Assembly (NCBI RefSeq): GCF_024834045.1
Contig: NZ_JANUXW010000008.1
Location: 43,246 to 107,245, forward strand
Direction of reading: 5' to 3'
Length of the DNA stretch: 64,000 bases
DNA from: Neisseria montereyensis
Lineage (GTDB): Bacteria > Pseudomonadota > Gammaproteobacteria > Burkholderiales > Neisseriaceae
A program made the translations under genes and the position numbers. This document shows, piece by piece, positions 10,145 to 18,058 of this stretch. Positions within the stretch are counted from its first letter, which is position 1, and each line of letters begins with the position of its first letter. The notes below the pieces were generated by a model. That model saw nothing but the letters and a program-made list of their open reading frames with translations, did not search any database and was not told where the DNA came from.

Positions 10145-10335
10145 TTTATTCGGAGGCATAGGCAAAGGCCGTCTGAACAGATTAGGAAGCTTTGATATTT
10201 GTTTACGGACGATAATCGGATAATGCAGTGTGATGTTGTTTAATGGAAGTGGTATGGTTTTTCTGTTAAAAAATGTTTGTTTTTTTATAGTAAAGCCTTG
10301 CGTTTGAAAGTATTTTGCCGTTTAATGCGCTCTAT

Positions 10336-10351
10336 TACCGAGTGCTCGGTA
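10336..10351. promoter_or_regulatory. Perfect palindrome upstream of the polyamine-binding gene
   Basis: TACCGAGTGCTCGGTA is a dyad with 7-base arms around TG, 80 bases before the start codon. It has the size and symmetry of a TetR- or MarR-type operator, but no regulator gene is adjacent. The rest of 10145-10430 holds one single DUS (near 10167) and no gene. Confidence 0.35.
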
Positions 10352-10430
10352 TTTGCTGCATACGGTTTGGGTAATTGTGGTATGGTAATTTTTGTGCCTG
10401 TTACGGTACAGTATTTGAAGGATATGAAAG

Positions 10431-11594
10431 ATGAAAAAAACTTGGTTAGTTTCTGCGCTGGCAGGCTTGGTTCTGGCTGCATGTGGTGGTTCGGGAAGTG
10501 GTGATACGCAACAAGCTGCAGATAACACGGCAGCAAGCGGGGGGCAGGAAGAAATCGTGCAGGCAACGGGTGATTTGAATATTTATAACTGGTCGGATTA
10601 TGTGGCGCCGGAAACCGTTAGCGAATTTGAAAAAGCCAACGGCGTCAAAGTACGTTATGACTATTATGATAGCAATGAAACGCTGGAAGCTAAAGTGCTG
10701 ACCGGTAAATCGGGATATGATTTGGTAGCGCCGTCAATTGCCAATGTAGGCCGTCAGATTAAAGCCGGAGCTTATCAAGAAATCGATAAAAACCAAATCG
10801 CCAACTATGGCAATATTGATCCCGAATTATTGACGATGATGGATAAAGTGGATCCGGGTAATAAATATGCCGTACCGTATTTTTGGGGCATTAATACCTT
10901 GGCAATAAATAAAGATCAGGTTCAAAAAGCCCTTGGCACCGACCAGTTACCTGAAAATGAATGGGATTTGGTATTTAATCCCGAATACACGGCCAAGTTG
11001 AAATCATGCGGCATCAGCTTTTTAGATAGCCCTACCGAGCAAATTCCTTTGGCTTTGAATTATTTGGGCAAAGATGCCAACAGTGAAAATGCCGATGATT
11101 TGAAGGCGGCTGTGGATATGATGAAGAAAGTGCGCCCTGATGTGAAGCGTTTCAGCTCGTCCGGCTATATCGACGATATGGCAGCCGGTAATCTGTGCGT
11201 GGCGATTGGTTATGGCGGCGATTTGAATATTGCCAAAAATCGTGCCAAAGAAGCGGGTAACGGTGTGGATATTGAAGTGTTGACGCCGAAAACAGGTGTG
11301 GGTATCTGGATTGATTCGTTTATGATTCCGAAAGATGCACAAAATGTTGCCAATGCGCATAAATATATCAGCCATACTTTGGATCCTAAAGTGGCAGCAC
11401 AAAATGGTAATGCCGTTACCTATGCACCTGCCAGCAAACCTGCCCGCGAACTGATGGATAAACAATATGCGGAAGATAATTCTATCTTTCCAAGTGATGA
11501 GGTGAAGGCGAACAGTTTTGTTGTTTTGCCTAAATCTGCTGATGCCGTTAAATTGGGTGTCCGTTTGTGGCAAGGCTTGAAAGCCGGTCAGTAA
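10431..11594 (+). CDS. Polyamine (putrescine/spermidine) ABC transporter substrate-binding lipoprotein
   Basis: A 387-residue PotD/PotF-family periplasmic binding protein. The N-terminus is a lipoprotein signal with lipobox L-A-A-C (Cys at about residue 18) and a Gly/Ser-rich linker; the mature part begins with the family segment LNIYNWSDYVAPETV, followed by GYDLVAPS, YFWGINTLAIN and ISFLDSPTEQIP. The last resembles PotF (putrescine) more than PotD, but specificity is not decided. No permease or ATPase gene is adjacent, so it is an orphan binding protein here, as is common in Neisseria. Confidence 0.9.
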   Translation: MKKTWLVSALAGLVLAACGGSGSGDTQQAADNTAASGGQEEIVQATGDLNIYNWSDYVAPETVSEFEKANGVKVRYDYYDSNETLEAKVLTGKSGYDLVAPSIANVGRQIKAGAYQEIDKNQIANYGNIDPELLTMMDKVDPGNKYAVPYFWGINTLAINKDQVQKALGTDQLPENEWDLVFNPEYTAKLKSCGISFLDSPTEQIPLALNYLGKDANSENADDLKAAVDMMKKVRPDVKRFSSSGYIDDMAAGNLCVAIGYGGDLNIAKNRAKEAGNGVDIEVLTPKTGVGIWIDSFMIPKDAQNVANAHKYISHTLDPKVAAQNGNAVTYAPASKPARELMDKQYAEDNSIFPSDEVKANSFVVLPKSADAVKLGVRLWQGLKAGQ

Positions 11595-11622
11595 GGCCGT
11601 TTGAATGTATTAAGTGATAGGT

Positions 11623-11656
11623 AAAAACACGGCATCTGTTGATGCCGTGTTTTTTT
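11623..11656 (+). terminator. Intrinsic terminator after the polyamine-binding gene
   Basis: AAAACACGGCATC pairs with GATGCCGTGTTTT, followed by TTT. A degenerate DUS (GCCGTTTGAA, 11596-11605) lies just before it. Confidence 0.9.
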
Positions 11657-11737
11657 CGTGTAACGAATAGAGTGAATTTGGGGCTATATGATTCAGACGG
11701 CCTTTATGCTTTAAGATTCTTTATTTGTGTGTATATT

Positions 11738-12610
11738 TTATTTGGTATGAGACTTTTTATTTCTACGCATTCTATGGCGTTTCAGACGGCGTATAAATAT
11801 TAATTTCAGCCTTAATTTCACATCGTAGCCGACGGAACCGAAACCCAGTATAAATAAAATTAGTGCAACAGGTAAGGCAAAATGGTGGCCGACGGTATGG
11901 TAGCCCCATGCGCCGATAATACCGCCGGTGATAAAGGCAATAAGTAACCCGTTGAGAAGCTTGGCTTTGGGGACGTTAACTTTAACATGAGGCAGTTTGG
12001 GATTATCGCTGCGGCTGTAATACAGCATTTTGGAAATTTCAATTCCCAAATCGGTTGCTGTGCCGGTCATATGGGTTGAGCGGATGGCTCCGCCGGATAA
12101 AATGGTGATTACCGTATTGTGCATCCCCATAATAAAACACAATGAAAATATAGCAAATAAAGGCATATCGCTGTTGTCCCATTGGAATGCGGTAACCCCT
12201 AATATCCCAAAAATCAGTAAATATAAGCTTTCTACCCACATGGAAAAACCAAATCCGCCGCGAAAGCGTCTTCGTTTTGCCCACAATACAATCCAGCTCG
12301 AATGTGCTGCTCCGAGAATAAAACAACTGAGGCTCAACATAGCCACGATAAAGATTTTCCATTCCCCTAGATAAGCCATATCGGCTGCTTGGGAAACAAT
12401 TCCGGTAACATGGGAGGTATAACGGGCAACGGCAAAAAATCCGCCGGCATTAATGGCTCCGGCCAATAATGCCATTAAATAGCCGAGAATACGGAAGCGG
12501 ACGTCACTAATGTTGTGTTCATGTAGATAAGGTTTGTCAGCCTGCCAAAAGGGTGGGGCTGATCGGGGTTTGGGTCTGGGTCGGATAGGGGAGGATGTTT
12601 TATCTGCCAT
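11738..12610 (-). CDS. YoaK/DUF1275 family membrane protein
   Basis: A 290-residue inner-membrane protein with six or seven hydrophobic helices after a basic, proline-rich N-terminal tail of about 40 residues. Family-typical segments are LLAGAINAGGFF, YTSHVTGIVSQAAD, MGMHNTVIT and STHMTGTATDLGIE. The molecular function of DUF1275 is not established. The C-terminal end is strongly basic (KRHRMRRNKKS). No functional partner is adjacent. Confidence 0.85.
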   Translation of the reverse strand: MADKTSSPIRPRPKPRSAPPFWQADKPYLHEHNISDVRFRILGYLMALLAGAINAGGFFAVARYTSHVTGIVSQAADMAYLGEWKIFIVAMLSLSCFILGAAHSSWIVLWAKRRRFRGGFGFSMWVESLYLLIFGILGVTAFQWDNSDMPLFAIFSLCFIMGMHNTVITILSGGAIRSTHMTGTATDLGIEISKMLYYSRSDNPKLPHVKVNVPKAKLLNGLLIAFITGGIIGAWGYHTVGHHFALPVALILFILGFGSVGYDVKLRLKLIFIRRLKRHRMRRNKKSHTK

Positions 12611-12935
12611 GAAATATTGTGAAATCTGAATAAATGGATGCGTAATTTATTGTATGTAGTCGTCTGAAAGAAGAAAGCCTCAATATAATATAGTGTTTGT
12701 ATCTGAACGAGTATTTATTTTTATGATTTTAGCTTATTCAACTAAATATATTCAGACGGCCTTATTTTTGGCAGCGTATTGTGTGTTTGCGATATTACGT
12801 GTTCTTAATTGATTTTTCAAGAAAAAAGCCTGTTGTGAGAAACAGGCTTTTTGTGGTTAAAACGACTCATCAAGAAAATAGTGATTAGGTGTTTATCTGA
12901 GAAACAGAACCTAATCTTTTCTTTTACTCAGTCTT
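12611..12935. other. Intergenic region with two uptake-word variants
   Basis: No gene is supported. It holds a DUS variant GTCGTCTGAA (12659-12668), which is the core of the N. mucosa-group word, a normal reverse DUS near 12752, and the terminator of the next small gene. Confidence 0.6.
12822..12854 (-). terminator. Intrinsic terminator for the 71-residue secreted protein
   Basis: On the minus strand AAAAAGCCTGTT pairs with AACAGGCTTTTTT and ends in a T-run, about 80 bases after the stop codon. Confidence 0.85.
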
Positions 12936-13151
12936 TTAAAAGTTTACGCCACTGGCAGTTTTGGCATCAGAAGCATTAATGGGTTTTGCATCAGCCGTTG
13001 AGCTTGTGGATTGGCCTTGGGTTTTTGTTTGGCCGGCTTTTGCTGCAGTAACTGTAGTATCTGCTTTCTTAGCACCTGTTCCGTTAGCGGGAGCGGCCAT
13101 AACAGCGGCAGACATTAGGGCGGTTGAAATCAATAAAGTAAATTTTTTCAT
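12936..13151 (-). CDS. Small secreted protein of unknown function
   Basis: A 71-residue protein not recognised as a family. The first 20 residues form a clear Sec signal peptide (MKKFTLLISTALMSAAVMA, cleavage after AMA). The mature part of about 50 residues is rich in Thr, Ala, Ser, Lys and Gln, has no cysteine, and looks disordered. GAGGATA precedes the ATG at about the right distance. The signal peptide, ribosome site and dedicated terminator support a real gene. It is probably periplasmic or secreted. Confidence 0.7.
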   Translation of the reverse strand: MKKFTLLISTALMSAAVMAAPANGTGAKKADTTVTAAKAGQTKTQGQSTSSTADAKPINASDAKTASGVNF

Positions 13152-13504
13152 CTATATATCCTCTTATGAATTGAAATAAAAATAGCATGTCACGAAACAT
13201 GTGCTGATAAGAGTGAAACTATCTAGAAAAGTTTGCACATTAAACTTATTATGTAGTTAAAAAATATTAAATTAATTCAATGATATAAATATATTTCATA
13301 TTGAATTTTATCGTATGGCTGTTTAAGTGGCGGACTTTGGGGAGTATTGAGGATATCTTTTTGATGTTAATGATTGATATGGCAATGTAAGATAATATTG
13401 GTAATAAAAGTGATAGATACGGATTGGGTATATTTGTAATAAATGTATATTTGGCAGTATTAAACATCAACAAGAGATATTTCCGAACATAGAATGGGAT
13501 GCCA
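13152..13504. other. AT-rich intergenic region
   Basis: No convincing gene. A 68-codon open frame on the minus strand (13267-13473) has no ribosome site and reads as random Ile/Asn/Lys-rich sequence. Confidence 0.6.
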
Positions 13505-13547
13505 TAAAAAAGAAACCGACTCTCAAATAGAGAGCCGGTTTCTTTTT
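13505..13547 (-). terminator. Intrinsic terminator after tRNA-Leu
   Basis: AGAAACCGACTCT pairs, with one G-U type mismatch, with AGAGCCGGTTTCT around a short loop. The minus-strand RNA ends in a run of T directly after the tRNA. Confidence 0.9.
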
Positions 13548-13549
13548 TA

Positions 13550-13635
13550 TGGTGCCGACAATGAGACTTGAACTCATACGACCTACGGTCACTACCCCCT
13601 CAAGATAGCGTGTCTACCAATTCCACCATGTCGGC
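13550..13635 (-). tRNA. tRNA-Leu (anticodon GAG)
   Basis: The minus strand gives an 86-base cloverleaf with acceptor stem GCCGACA/TGTCGGC, the D-arm motif GGAATTGGTAGAC, anticodon stem CTATC/GGTAG with loop TTGAGGG (anticodon GAG), a long class-II variable arm and T-arm GAGTTCAAGTCTC. The 3' CCA is encoded. It lies after secG on the same strand and is probably processed from a tpiA-secG-tRNA transcript or its own. Confidence 0.95.
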
Positions 13636-13657
13636 GTAAAGTGTAAAACCATCAATA

Positions 13658-14002
13658 TTATTGACCCGGTGAGGCCGGAGTCGTATTTGTCGGAGTGCTT
13701 TGTGTATTTTCCGGAGCACTCTGTTCGACTGTGCTGAAGTCTAAACCGTGTCTGGGTGAATGGGTATTAATATAAACCATTGCCATGCAGGTAGCAAAAA
13801 ATATGGTTGCTGCAATAGCCGTGCTTCTGCTTAAAAAGTTGGCATTACCTGCTGATCCGAACACCCCTTGCGCACTGCCGCTTCCGGAGCCGAATGTGGC
13901 ACCGGCATCCGCACCTTTACCATGTTGCATTAATACAAGGATGATAACGGCTAATGCGGAAAAGATGTTGATAATCCAAATAACGGTTTTAAAGGCTTCC
14001 AT
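13658..14002 (-). CDS. secG: Preprotein translocase subunit SecG
   Basis: Small membrane subunit of the SecYEG channel. The 114 residues have two transmembrane helices (about 5-25 and 60-80) joined by the conserved glycine-rich cytoplasmic loop (MQHGKGADAGATFG, GVFGSAGNANFLSRSTA). The C-terminal tail is Pro/Thr-rich and variable. It follows tpiA by 5 bases on the same strand, and the secG-tRNA-Leu order is shared with E. coli. Confidence 0.94.
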   Translation of the reverse strand: MEAFKTVIWIINIFSALAVIILVLMQHGKGADAGATFGSGSGSAQGVFGSAGNANFLSRSTAIAATIFFATCMAMVYINTHSPRHGLDFSTVEQSAPENTQSTPTNTTPASPGQ

Positions 14003-14007
14003 AATCT

Positions 14008-14763
14008 CTATGCTTCTTGTGCGGCATCAATAATAGCGGCAAACGAGTCGTAAGACAATGATGCGCCGCCTACCAAAGCACCGTCTACATGCGGTACGGT
14101 AAAAATGTCGGCTGCGTTTTTTGCGTTGACACTTCCGCCGTAAAGGATGCGGATATTAACATTGTTGCCGCATAAAGACAAGATTTGTTGGTGAATAAAG
14201 GCGTGCATGGCGGCAATTTGATCGGTTGTGGCGACTTTACCCGTGCCGATGGCCCATACCGGTTCGTATGCGACGGCGATATTGTCGGTGCCCAATCCTT
14301 CTAAAATGGATAATTGATGAGCAATCACTTCCTGCTCGCGGCCGGCTTCGCGATCTTCCAAACTTTCGCCGACACACAATAACGGGGTGAGGCCGACATT
14401 TAAAACATTGACGATTTTTTTGCGTTGGGTTTCGTTTTTCTCACCGAAATAAAGGCTGCGTTCCGAGTGGCCGATAAGCACGATATCTACGCCGATGTCG
14501 GCCATCATTTCAGCAGAGACTTCGCCGGTATAAGCACCGTCCCCCGGAAAGCGGCTGACATCTTGGGCGCAAGTGAGGATACGGTTGTTTAAAACGATTT
14601 GCATGGCGTTATGCAGTTGGAGCAGGTAAACAGTCGGCGCGGCCAAGCCGATAACGACGTGGTCGGCGGTCGGCATAATGCGGAAGCGGTGCATCAGCGT
14701 ATTATTGTTTTGCAGACGGCCGTTCATTTTCCAGTTGCCGATAACCCATTTTTTATCCCACAT
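14008..14763 (-). CDS. tpiA: Triosephosphate isomerase
   Basis: Interconverts dihydroxyacetone phosphate and glyceraldehyde 3-phosphate. The 251-residue TIM barrel shows the catalytic Lys in GNWKMNG (about 11-13), His in IGHSERS (about 97), and the catalytic Glu in [21 protein letters not shown] is the phosphate-binding loop. First gene of the tpiA-secG pair; a DUS lies inside the coding sequence near 14711. Confidence 0.97.
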   Translation of the reverse strand: MWDKKWVIGNWKMNGRLQNNNTLMHRFRIMPTADHVVIGLAAPTVYLLQLHNAMQIVLNNRILTCAQDVSRFPGDGAYTGEVSAEMMADIGVDIVLIGHSERSLYFGEKNETQRKKIVNVLNVGLTPLLCVGESLEDREAGREQEVIAHQLSILEGLGTDNIAVAYEPVWAIGTGKVATTDQIAAMHAFIHQQILSLCGNNVNIRILYGGSVNAKNAADIFTVPHVDGALVGGASLSYDSFAAIIDAAQEA

Positions 14764-15105
14764 ATTTGCTATCCTTGAGTTTTGTTTGTTTTTGGCTGCT
14801 TGATTTCTGTATGTAGAGCGTGTGCTTATTATATGCCGTATTAGATATTGTTTTGTGCCGAAGTGTAATAAATATTGTTAGAACAGGCAATATAAGGTGG
14901 GGAACGAGGGTAGGAAGGTTAGGCTGTTGCTTCTCTAAATGTAAAATAGTGGGGCCGTCTGAAAATAAATTGGAAAACCTCAAAACAAAATATATTTTCT
15001 TTGGGTCATATTGTAATATAACCGAAAGTATGTAAAACCCGTTCGGGACACTTCTTAGTATTCGTTTCTTATTCTATTTTAAATTTAAATGGGTAGGAGG
15101 ATGTG
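14764..15105. promoter_or_regulatory. Divergent promoter region of tpiA and the antiporter gene
   Basis: About 340 bases between divergent genes. It contains a single DUS near 14953 and AT-rich sequence. No promoter pair stands out enough to place. Confidence 0.4.
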
Positions 15106-16416
15106 ATGGCTAACTATCATTCAGATGTTGAGAAGAAATTCAAATCGTTTCAAATTCAGTCTTTAGTAGGCGTTTTTATCGGGTATATGTGTTATTACTT
15201 GGTAAGGAATAATTTTGTTTTTTCCACGCCGTATATTCAAAAAGATTTAGATCTGTCTAATGCCCAAATTGGTCTTTTGACGTCATTAATGTTGATAACT
15301 TATGGTGTCAGTAAAGGGTTTATGAGTATTTTGGCGGATAAATCCAACCCCAAAATTTTTATGGCAACCGGCCTGATTTTGTGTATTGTCATTAATATTA
15401 TTATGGGTTTTTCAGCCGGATTTTATTTGTTTGCAGCCTTGGTTTTGTTGCTGGGTTTGTTTCAAGGGATGGGGGTCGGCCCTTCTATTATCACGGTCGG
15501 ATACTGGTTTCCGAGAACGCAAAGGGGCAGGGCGAGCACGATTTGGAATGTTTCCCATAATTTAGGCGGTGGTCTGGTAGCGCCTATTGTCGGTGCCGGA
15601 TTGGCTTATTGGGGAACTGAAAACTGGCGTTTTTCCGCTTATTTTTTACCGGCGGTGTGTGCTTTTATCGGCGTCGTTCTGGTTTTATTTTTGGTGAAAA
15701 AAAGACCGGAAGAAGAAGGGTTGCCGGTGGTTGAGGATATGTATCAGGAAGATTCTGTTAACAAACATATCGCCAAACATTTGGATGCAGACCCGAAAAA
15801 TTTAACATCGAAGCAGATTTTTGTCGAACATATCCTTAAAAATCCCAACTCTTGGTATTTGGTCGGTGTGGATATTTTTACCTATATGGTCAGGTTCGGG
15901 ATGCTGACATGGATTCCCTTGTATTTGTTGAATGTGAAAGGCTTGAGCAAAGAAGACATGGGGATATCGTTTATGCTTTATGAGTGGGCCGCTATCCCGT
16001 CAACCCTCGTGGCCGGATTCTTGGTTGATAAGTTTTTCCGCGGCAGAGTGATGTATCTTCCGATGATTTGTTTGATTGTGGTGTTTTTCTGTATTTTCGG
16101 ATACATGTCGTCTTCATCAGTATTGGCCATTACGATTTTTTCAACCATTGTCGGCTGCTTGATTTATATCCCCCAATCTATGGTTGCCGTTCAGGCAATG
16201 GAAGTGATTCCTTCGTTTGCTTTGGGTTCTGCTGTTGGGCTTCGCGGCTTTATGAGTTATATTGTCGGCTCTTCGTTGGGCACAACATTATTCGGATACG
16301 TCGTGGATCACTTCGGCTGGGCAAGTGGTTTTTATACCATTATGTTCGGGGCGGTTTTATGTTTTATTTTCTGCTATTTGTCTCATCGGGGGCTTAAAAA
16401 ATTGGAAAAATTGTAA
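15106..16416 (+). CDS. Organophosphate:phosphate antiporter family MFS transporter (GlpT/UhpT/UhpC-like)
   Basis: A 436-residue, twelve-helix transporter of the OPA branch of the major facilitator superfamily, which exchanges sugar phosphates or glycerol 3-phosphate for inorganic phosphate. Family motifs are FIGYMCYYLVRNNF in helix 1, TYGVSKGFMSILADK, GYWFPRTQRGRASTIWNVSHNLGG and the central loop segment QIFVEHILKNP. The exact substrate is not decidable, and a UhpC-like sensor is an alternative. TAGGAGG at 15094-15100 fits the ATG at 15106 better than the in-frame GTG three bases earlier. Confidence 0.85.
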   Translation: MANYHSDVEKKFKSFQIQSLVGVFIGYMCYYLVRNNFVFSTPYIQKDLDLSNAQIGLLTSLMLITYGVSKGFMSILADKSNPKIFMATGLILCIVINIIMGFSAGFYLFAALVLLLGLFQGMGVGPSIITVGYWFPRTQRGRASTIWNVSHNLGGGLVAPIVGAGLAYWGTENWRFSAYFLPAVCAFIGVVLVLFLVKKRPEEEGLPVVEDMYQEDSVNKHIAKHLDADPKNLTSKQIFVEHILKNPNSWYLVGVDIFTYMVRFGMLTWIPLYLLNVKGLSKEDMGISFMLYEWAAIPSTLVAGFLVDKFFRGRVMYLPMICLIVVFFCIFGYMSSSSVLAITIFSTIVGCLIYIPQSMVAVQAMEVIPSFALGSAVGLRGFMSYIVGSSLGTTLFGYVVDHFGWASGFYTIMFGAVLCFIFCYLSHRGLKKLEKL

Positions 16417-16446
16417 TATTTTTCTCAAGATAAATTTTTTGATGGT

Positions 16447-17274
16447 ATGGATATGGATAATCTTCCCCGTTATGCGGTTTTCGGCAATCCGATTGCCCAC
16501 AGTAAATCGCCGCAGATTCACCAACAGTTTGCATTACAGGAAAACGTGGCGATTCAATACGACCGCATTTTGGCCGAGCCGGATACGTTTGCCCAAGTTA
16601 TCAGGCGGTTTTTCGATGAAGGCGGACAGGGTGCTAATATTACCGTACCGTTTAAAACCGAGGCGTATCAATGGGTGGACGAGCTTTCGCCGCGTGCCGA
16701 GATTGCCGGTGCGGTGAATACGGTTATCCCGTTGGGTAGCGGACGTTTCCGTGGCGACAATACCGACGGTGTGGGCTTGGTGAACGACATTGTGAAAGCG
16801 TGCGGGGTGGCTGTCCGCAGCCGCCGTATTTTGATTTTAGGCGCGGGCGGTGCTGTCCGTGGGGTAGTGCCGGAACTATTGGCGCAAAATCCTGCCGGTA
16901 TTACCATTGCCAACCGTACCGAAGCCAAGGCTTTGGATTTGGCCGAACGTTTCGGTGTGCAGGCGTTGCCATTCAATCAATTGCCCGCAGGTTATTTCGA
17001 TATCATTATTAACGGGACTTCGGGCAGTTTGAATGGTGCGCTGCCCGATGTATCGGTAAAAATATTCGGGAAGTGTTTGTTGGCTTACGATATGGTATAT
17101 GGCGCGGCTGCGGCCGGCTTTTTATCTTTTGCCCGCGAAAGCGGGGCGCAGCAAACGGCGGACGGTTTGGGCATGTTGGTTGCCCAAGCGGCTTGTTCTT
17201 ATCAATTATGGCGGGGCTTCGAGCCGGATATTGTGCCGGTTATCCGTTATATGAAAGAAGCGGAGGCGTTGTAA
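16447..17274 (+). CDS. aroE: Shikimate 5-dehydrogenase
   Basis: Reduces 3-dehydroshikimate to shikimate with NADPH in the chorismate pathway. The 275 residues show the substrate-binding SKSPQIH (about 18-24), the catalytic lysine in [11 protein letters not shown] (about 67) and the NADP-binding [13 protein letters not shown] near 130. The ribosome site is weak; an alternative start is the ATG at 16453. Its stop overlaps the mtgA start (TAATG), so the two are translationally coupled. Confidence 0.95.
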   Translation: MDMDNLPRYAVFGNPIAHSKSPQIHQQFALQENVAIQYDRILAEPDTFAQVIRRFFDEGGQGANITVPFKTEAYQWVDELSPRAEIAGAVNTVIPLGSGRFRGDNTDGVGLVNDIVKACGVAVRSRRILILGAGGAVRGVVPELLAQNPAGITIANRTEAKALDLAERFGVQALPFNQLPAGYFDIIINGTSGSLNGALPDVSVKIFGKCLLAYDMVYGAAAAGFLSFARESGAQQTADGLGMLVAQAACSYQLWRGFEPDIVPVIRYMKEAEAL

Positions 17275-17969
17275 TGCGTATACTGAAATGGTTGGTTGCC
17301 CTACCGTTTGCGGTTTTTATTCTTTTTAATGCCTATGTGTACGGCAGCATTATTACTTACCGCGCCGTTGCGCCGAATCAAACGGCCTTTATGCGTATGC
17401 GGATGCAGTCTTTCCGCGAGCAGGGGAAAGATATCGCATTGGATTACCGCTGGGTGCCTTATCATCAAATTTCGGTAAATTTAAAGAAAGCCCTGATTGC
17501 ATCGGAGGATGCCCGTTTCGCCGCGCATAGCGGTTTTGATTGGGAGGGCATCCGTAATGCCTTTGAGCGCAACCAGCGTAGTGGCAAAATACGCGGCGGC
17601 GGTTCGACCATCAGCCAGCAGTTGGCCAAAAATCTGTTTTTGAATGACAGTAGAAGCTATTGGCGCAAAGCCGAAGAAGCCGCGATTACCGCTATGATGG
17701 AGGCGACAACCGATAAAGACCGTATTTTTGAGCTGTATCTGAATTCGATTGAGTGGGGATACGGTATTTTCGGTGCGGAAGCGGCGTCTCAGCATTTTTA
17801 TAAAAAGCCGGTGGCCAAACTGACCAAACAGCAGGCGGCGCAATTGGCTGCGCGTGTGCCGCGTCCGCTGTATTATGCGGAACATCCGCGCGATAAAACC
17901 CTGAGGGCGCGCACCAATATTATTTTGAAAAGAATGGGCTCGGCAACCCTGCCCGATACGGGTGAATAA
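17274..17969 (+). CDS. mtgA: Monofunctional biosynthetic peptidoglycan transglycosylase
   Basis: GT51 glycosyltransferase that polymerises lipid II without a transpeptidase domain. The 231 residues have an N-terminal membrane anchor (about 5-25), then EDARFAAHSGFD with the catalytic Glu, and GGSTISQQLAKNLFL, both diagnostic of GT51. The frame is open from much further upstream, but the ATG at 17274, preceded by CGGAGG (17261-17266) and overlapping the aroE stop, gives the normal length. Confidence 0.95.
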   Translation: MRILKWLVALPFAVFILFNAYVYGSIITYRAVAPNQTAFMRMRMQSFREQGKDIALDYRWVPYHQISVNLKKALIASEDARFAAHSGFDWEGIRNAFERNQRSGKIRGGGSTISQQLAKNLFLNDSRSYWRKAEEAAITAMMEATTDKDRIFELYLNSIEWGYGIFGAEAASQHFYKKPVAKLTKQQAAQLAARVPRPLYYAEHPRDKTLRARTNIILKRMGSATLPDTGE

Positions 17970-18022
17970 ACCGATAGTTTGGTTGGGTTAGCATGGTTGT
18001 TTGGTGTCGTATGGATTAAATG

Positions 18023-18054
18023 AAAGGCCGTCTGAAAGGTTTCAGACGGCCTTT
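18023..18054. terminator. DUS hairpin between mtgA and the AsmA-like gene
   Basis: AAAGGCCGTCTGAAA faces TTTCAGACGGCCTTT with a two-base loop, between convergent genes; probably bidirectional. Confidence 0.85.
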
Positions 18055-18058
18055 GGTA

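Noticed and set aside
11022-11573. 183-codon minus-strand frame over the polyamine-binding gene
   Set aside because: Antisense shadow rich in His/Ile/Arg with no start signal.
13267-13473. 68-codon minus-strand open frame
   Set aside because: AT-rich Ile/Asn/Lys sequence, no ribosome site, no signal peptide and no conserved look; likely chance.
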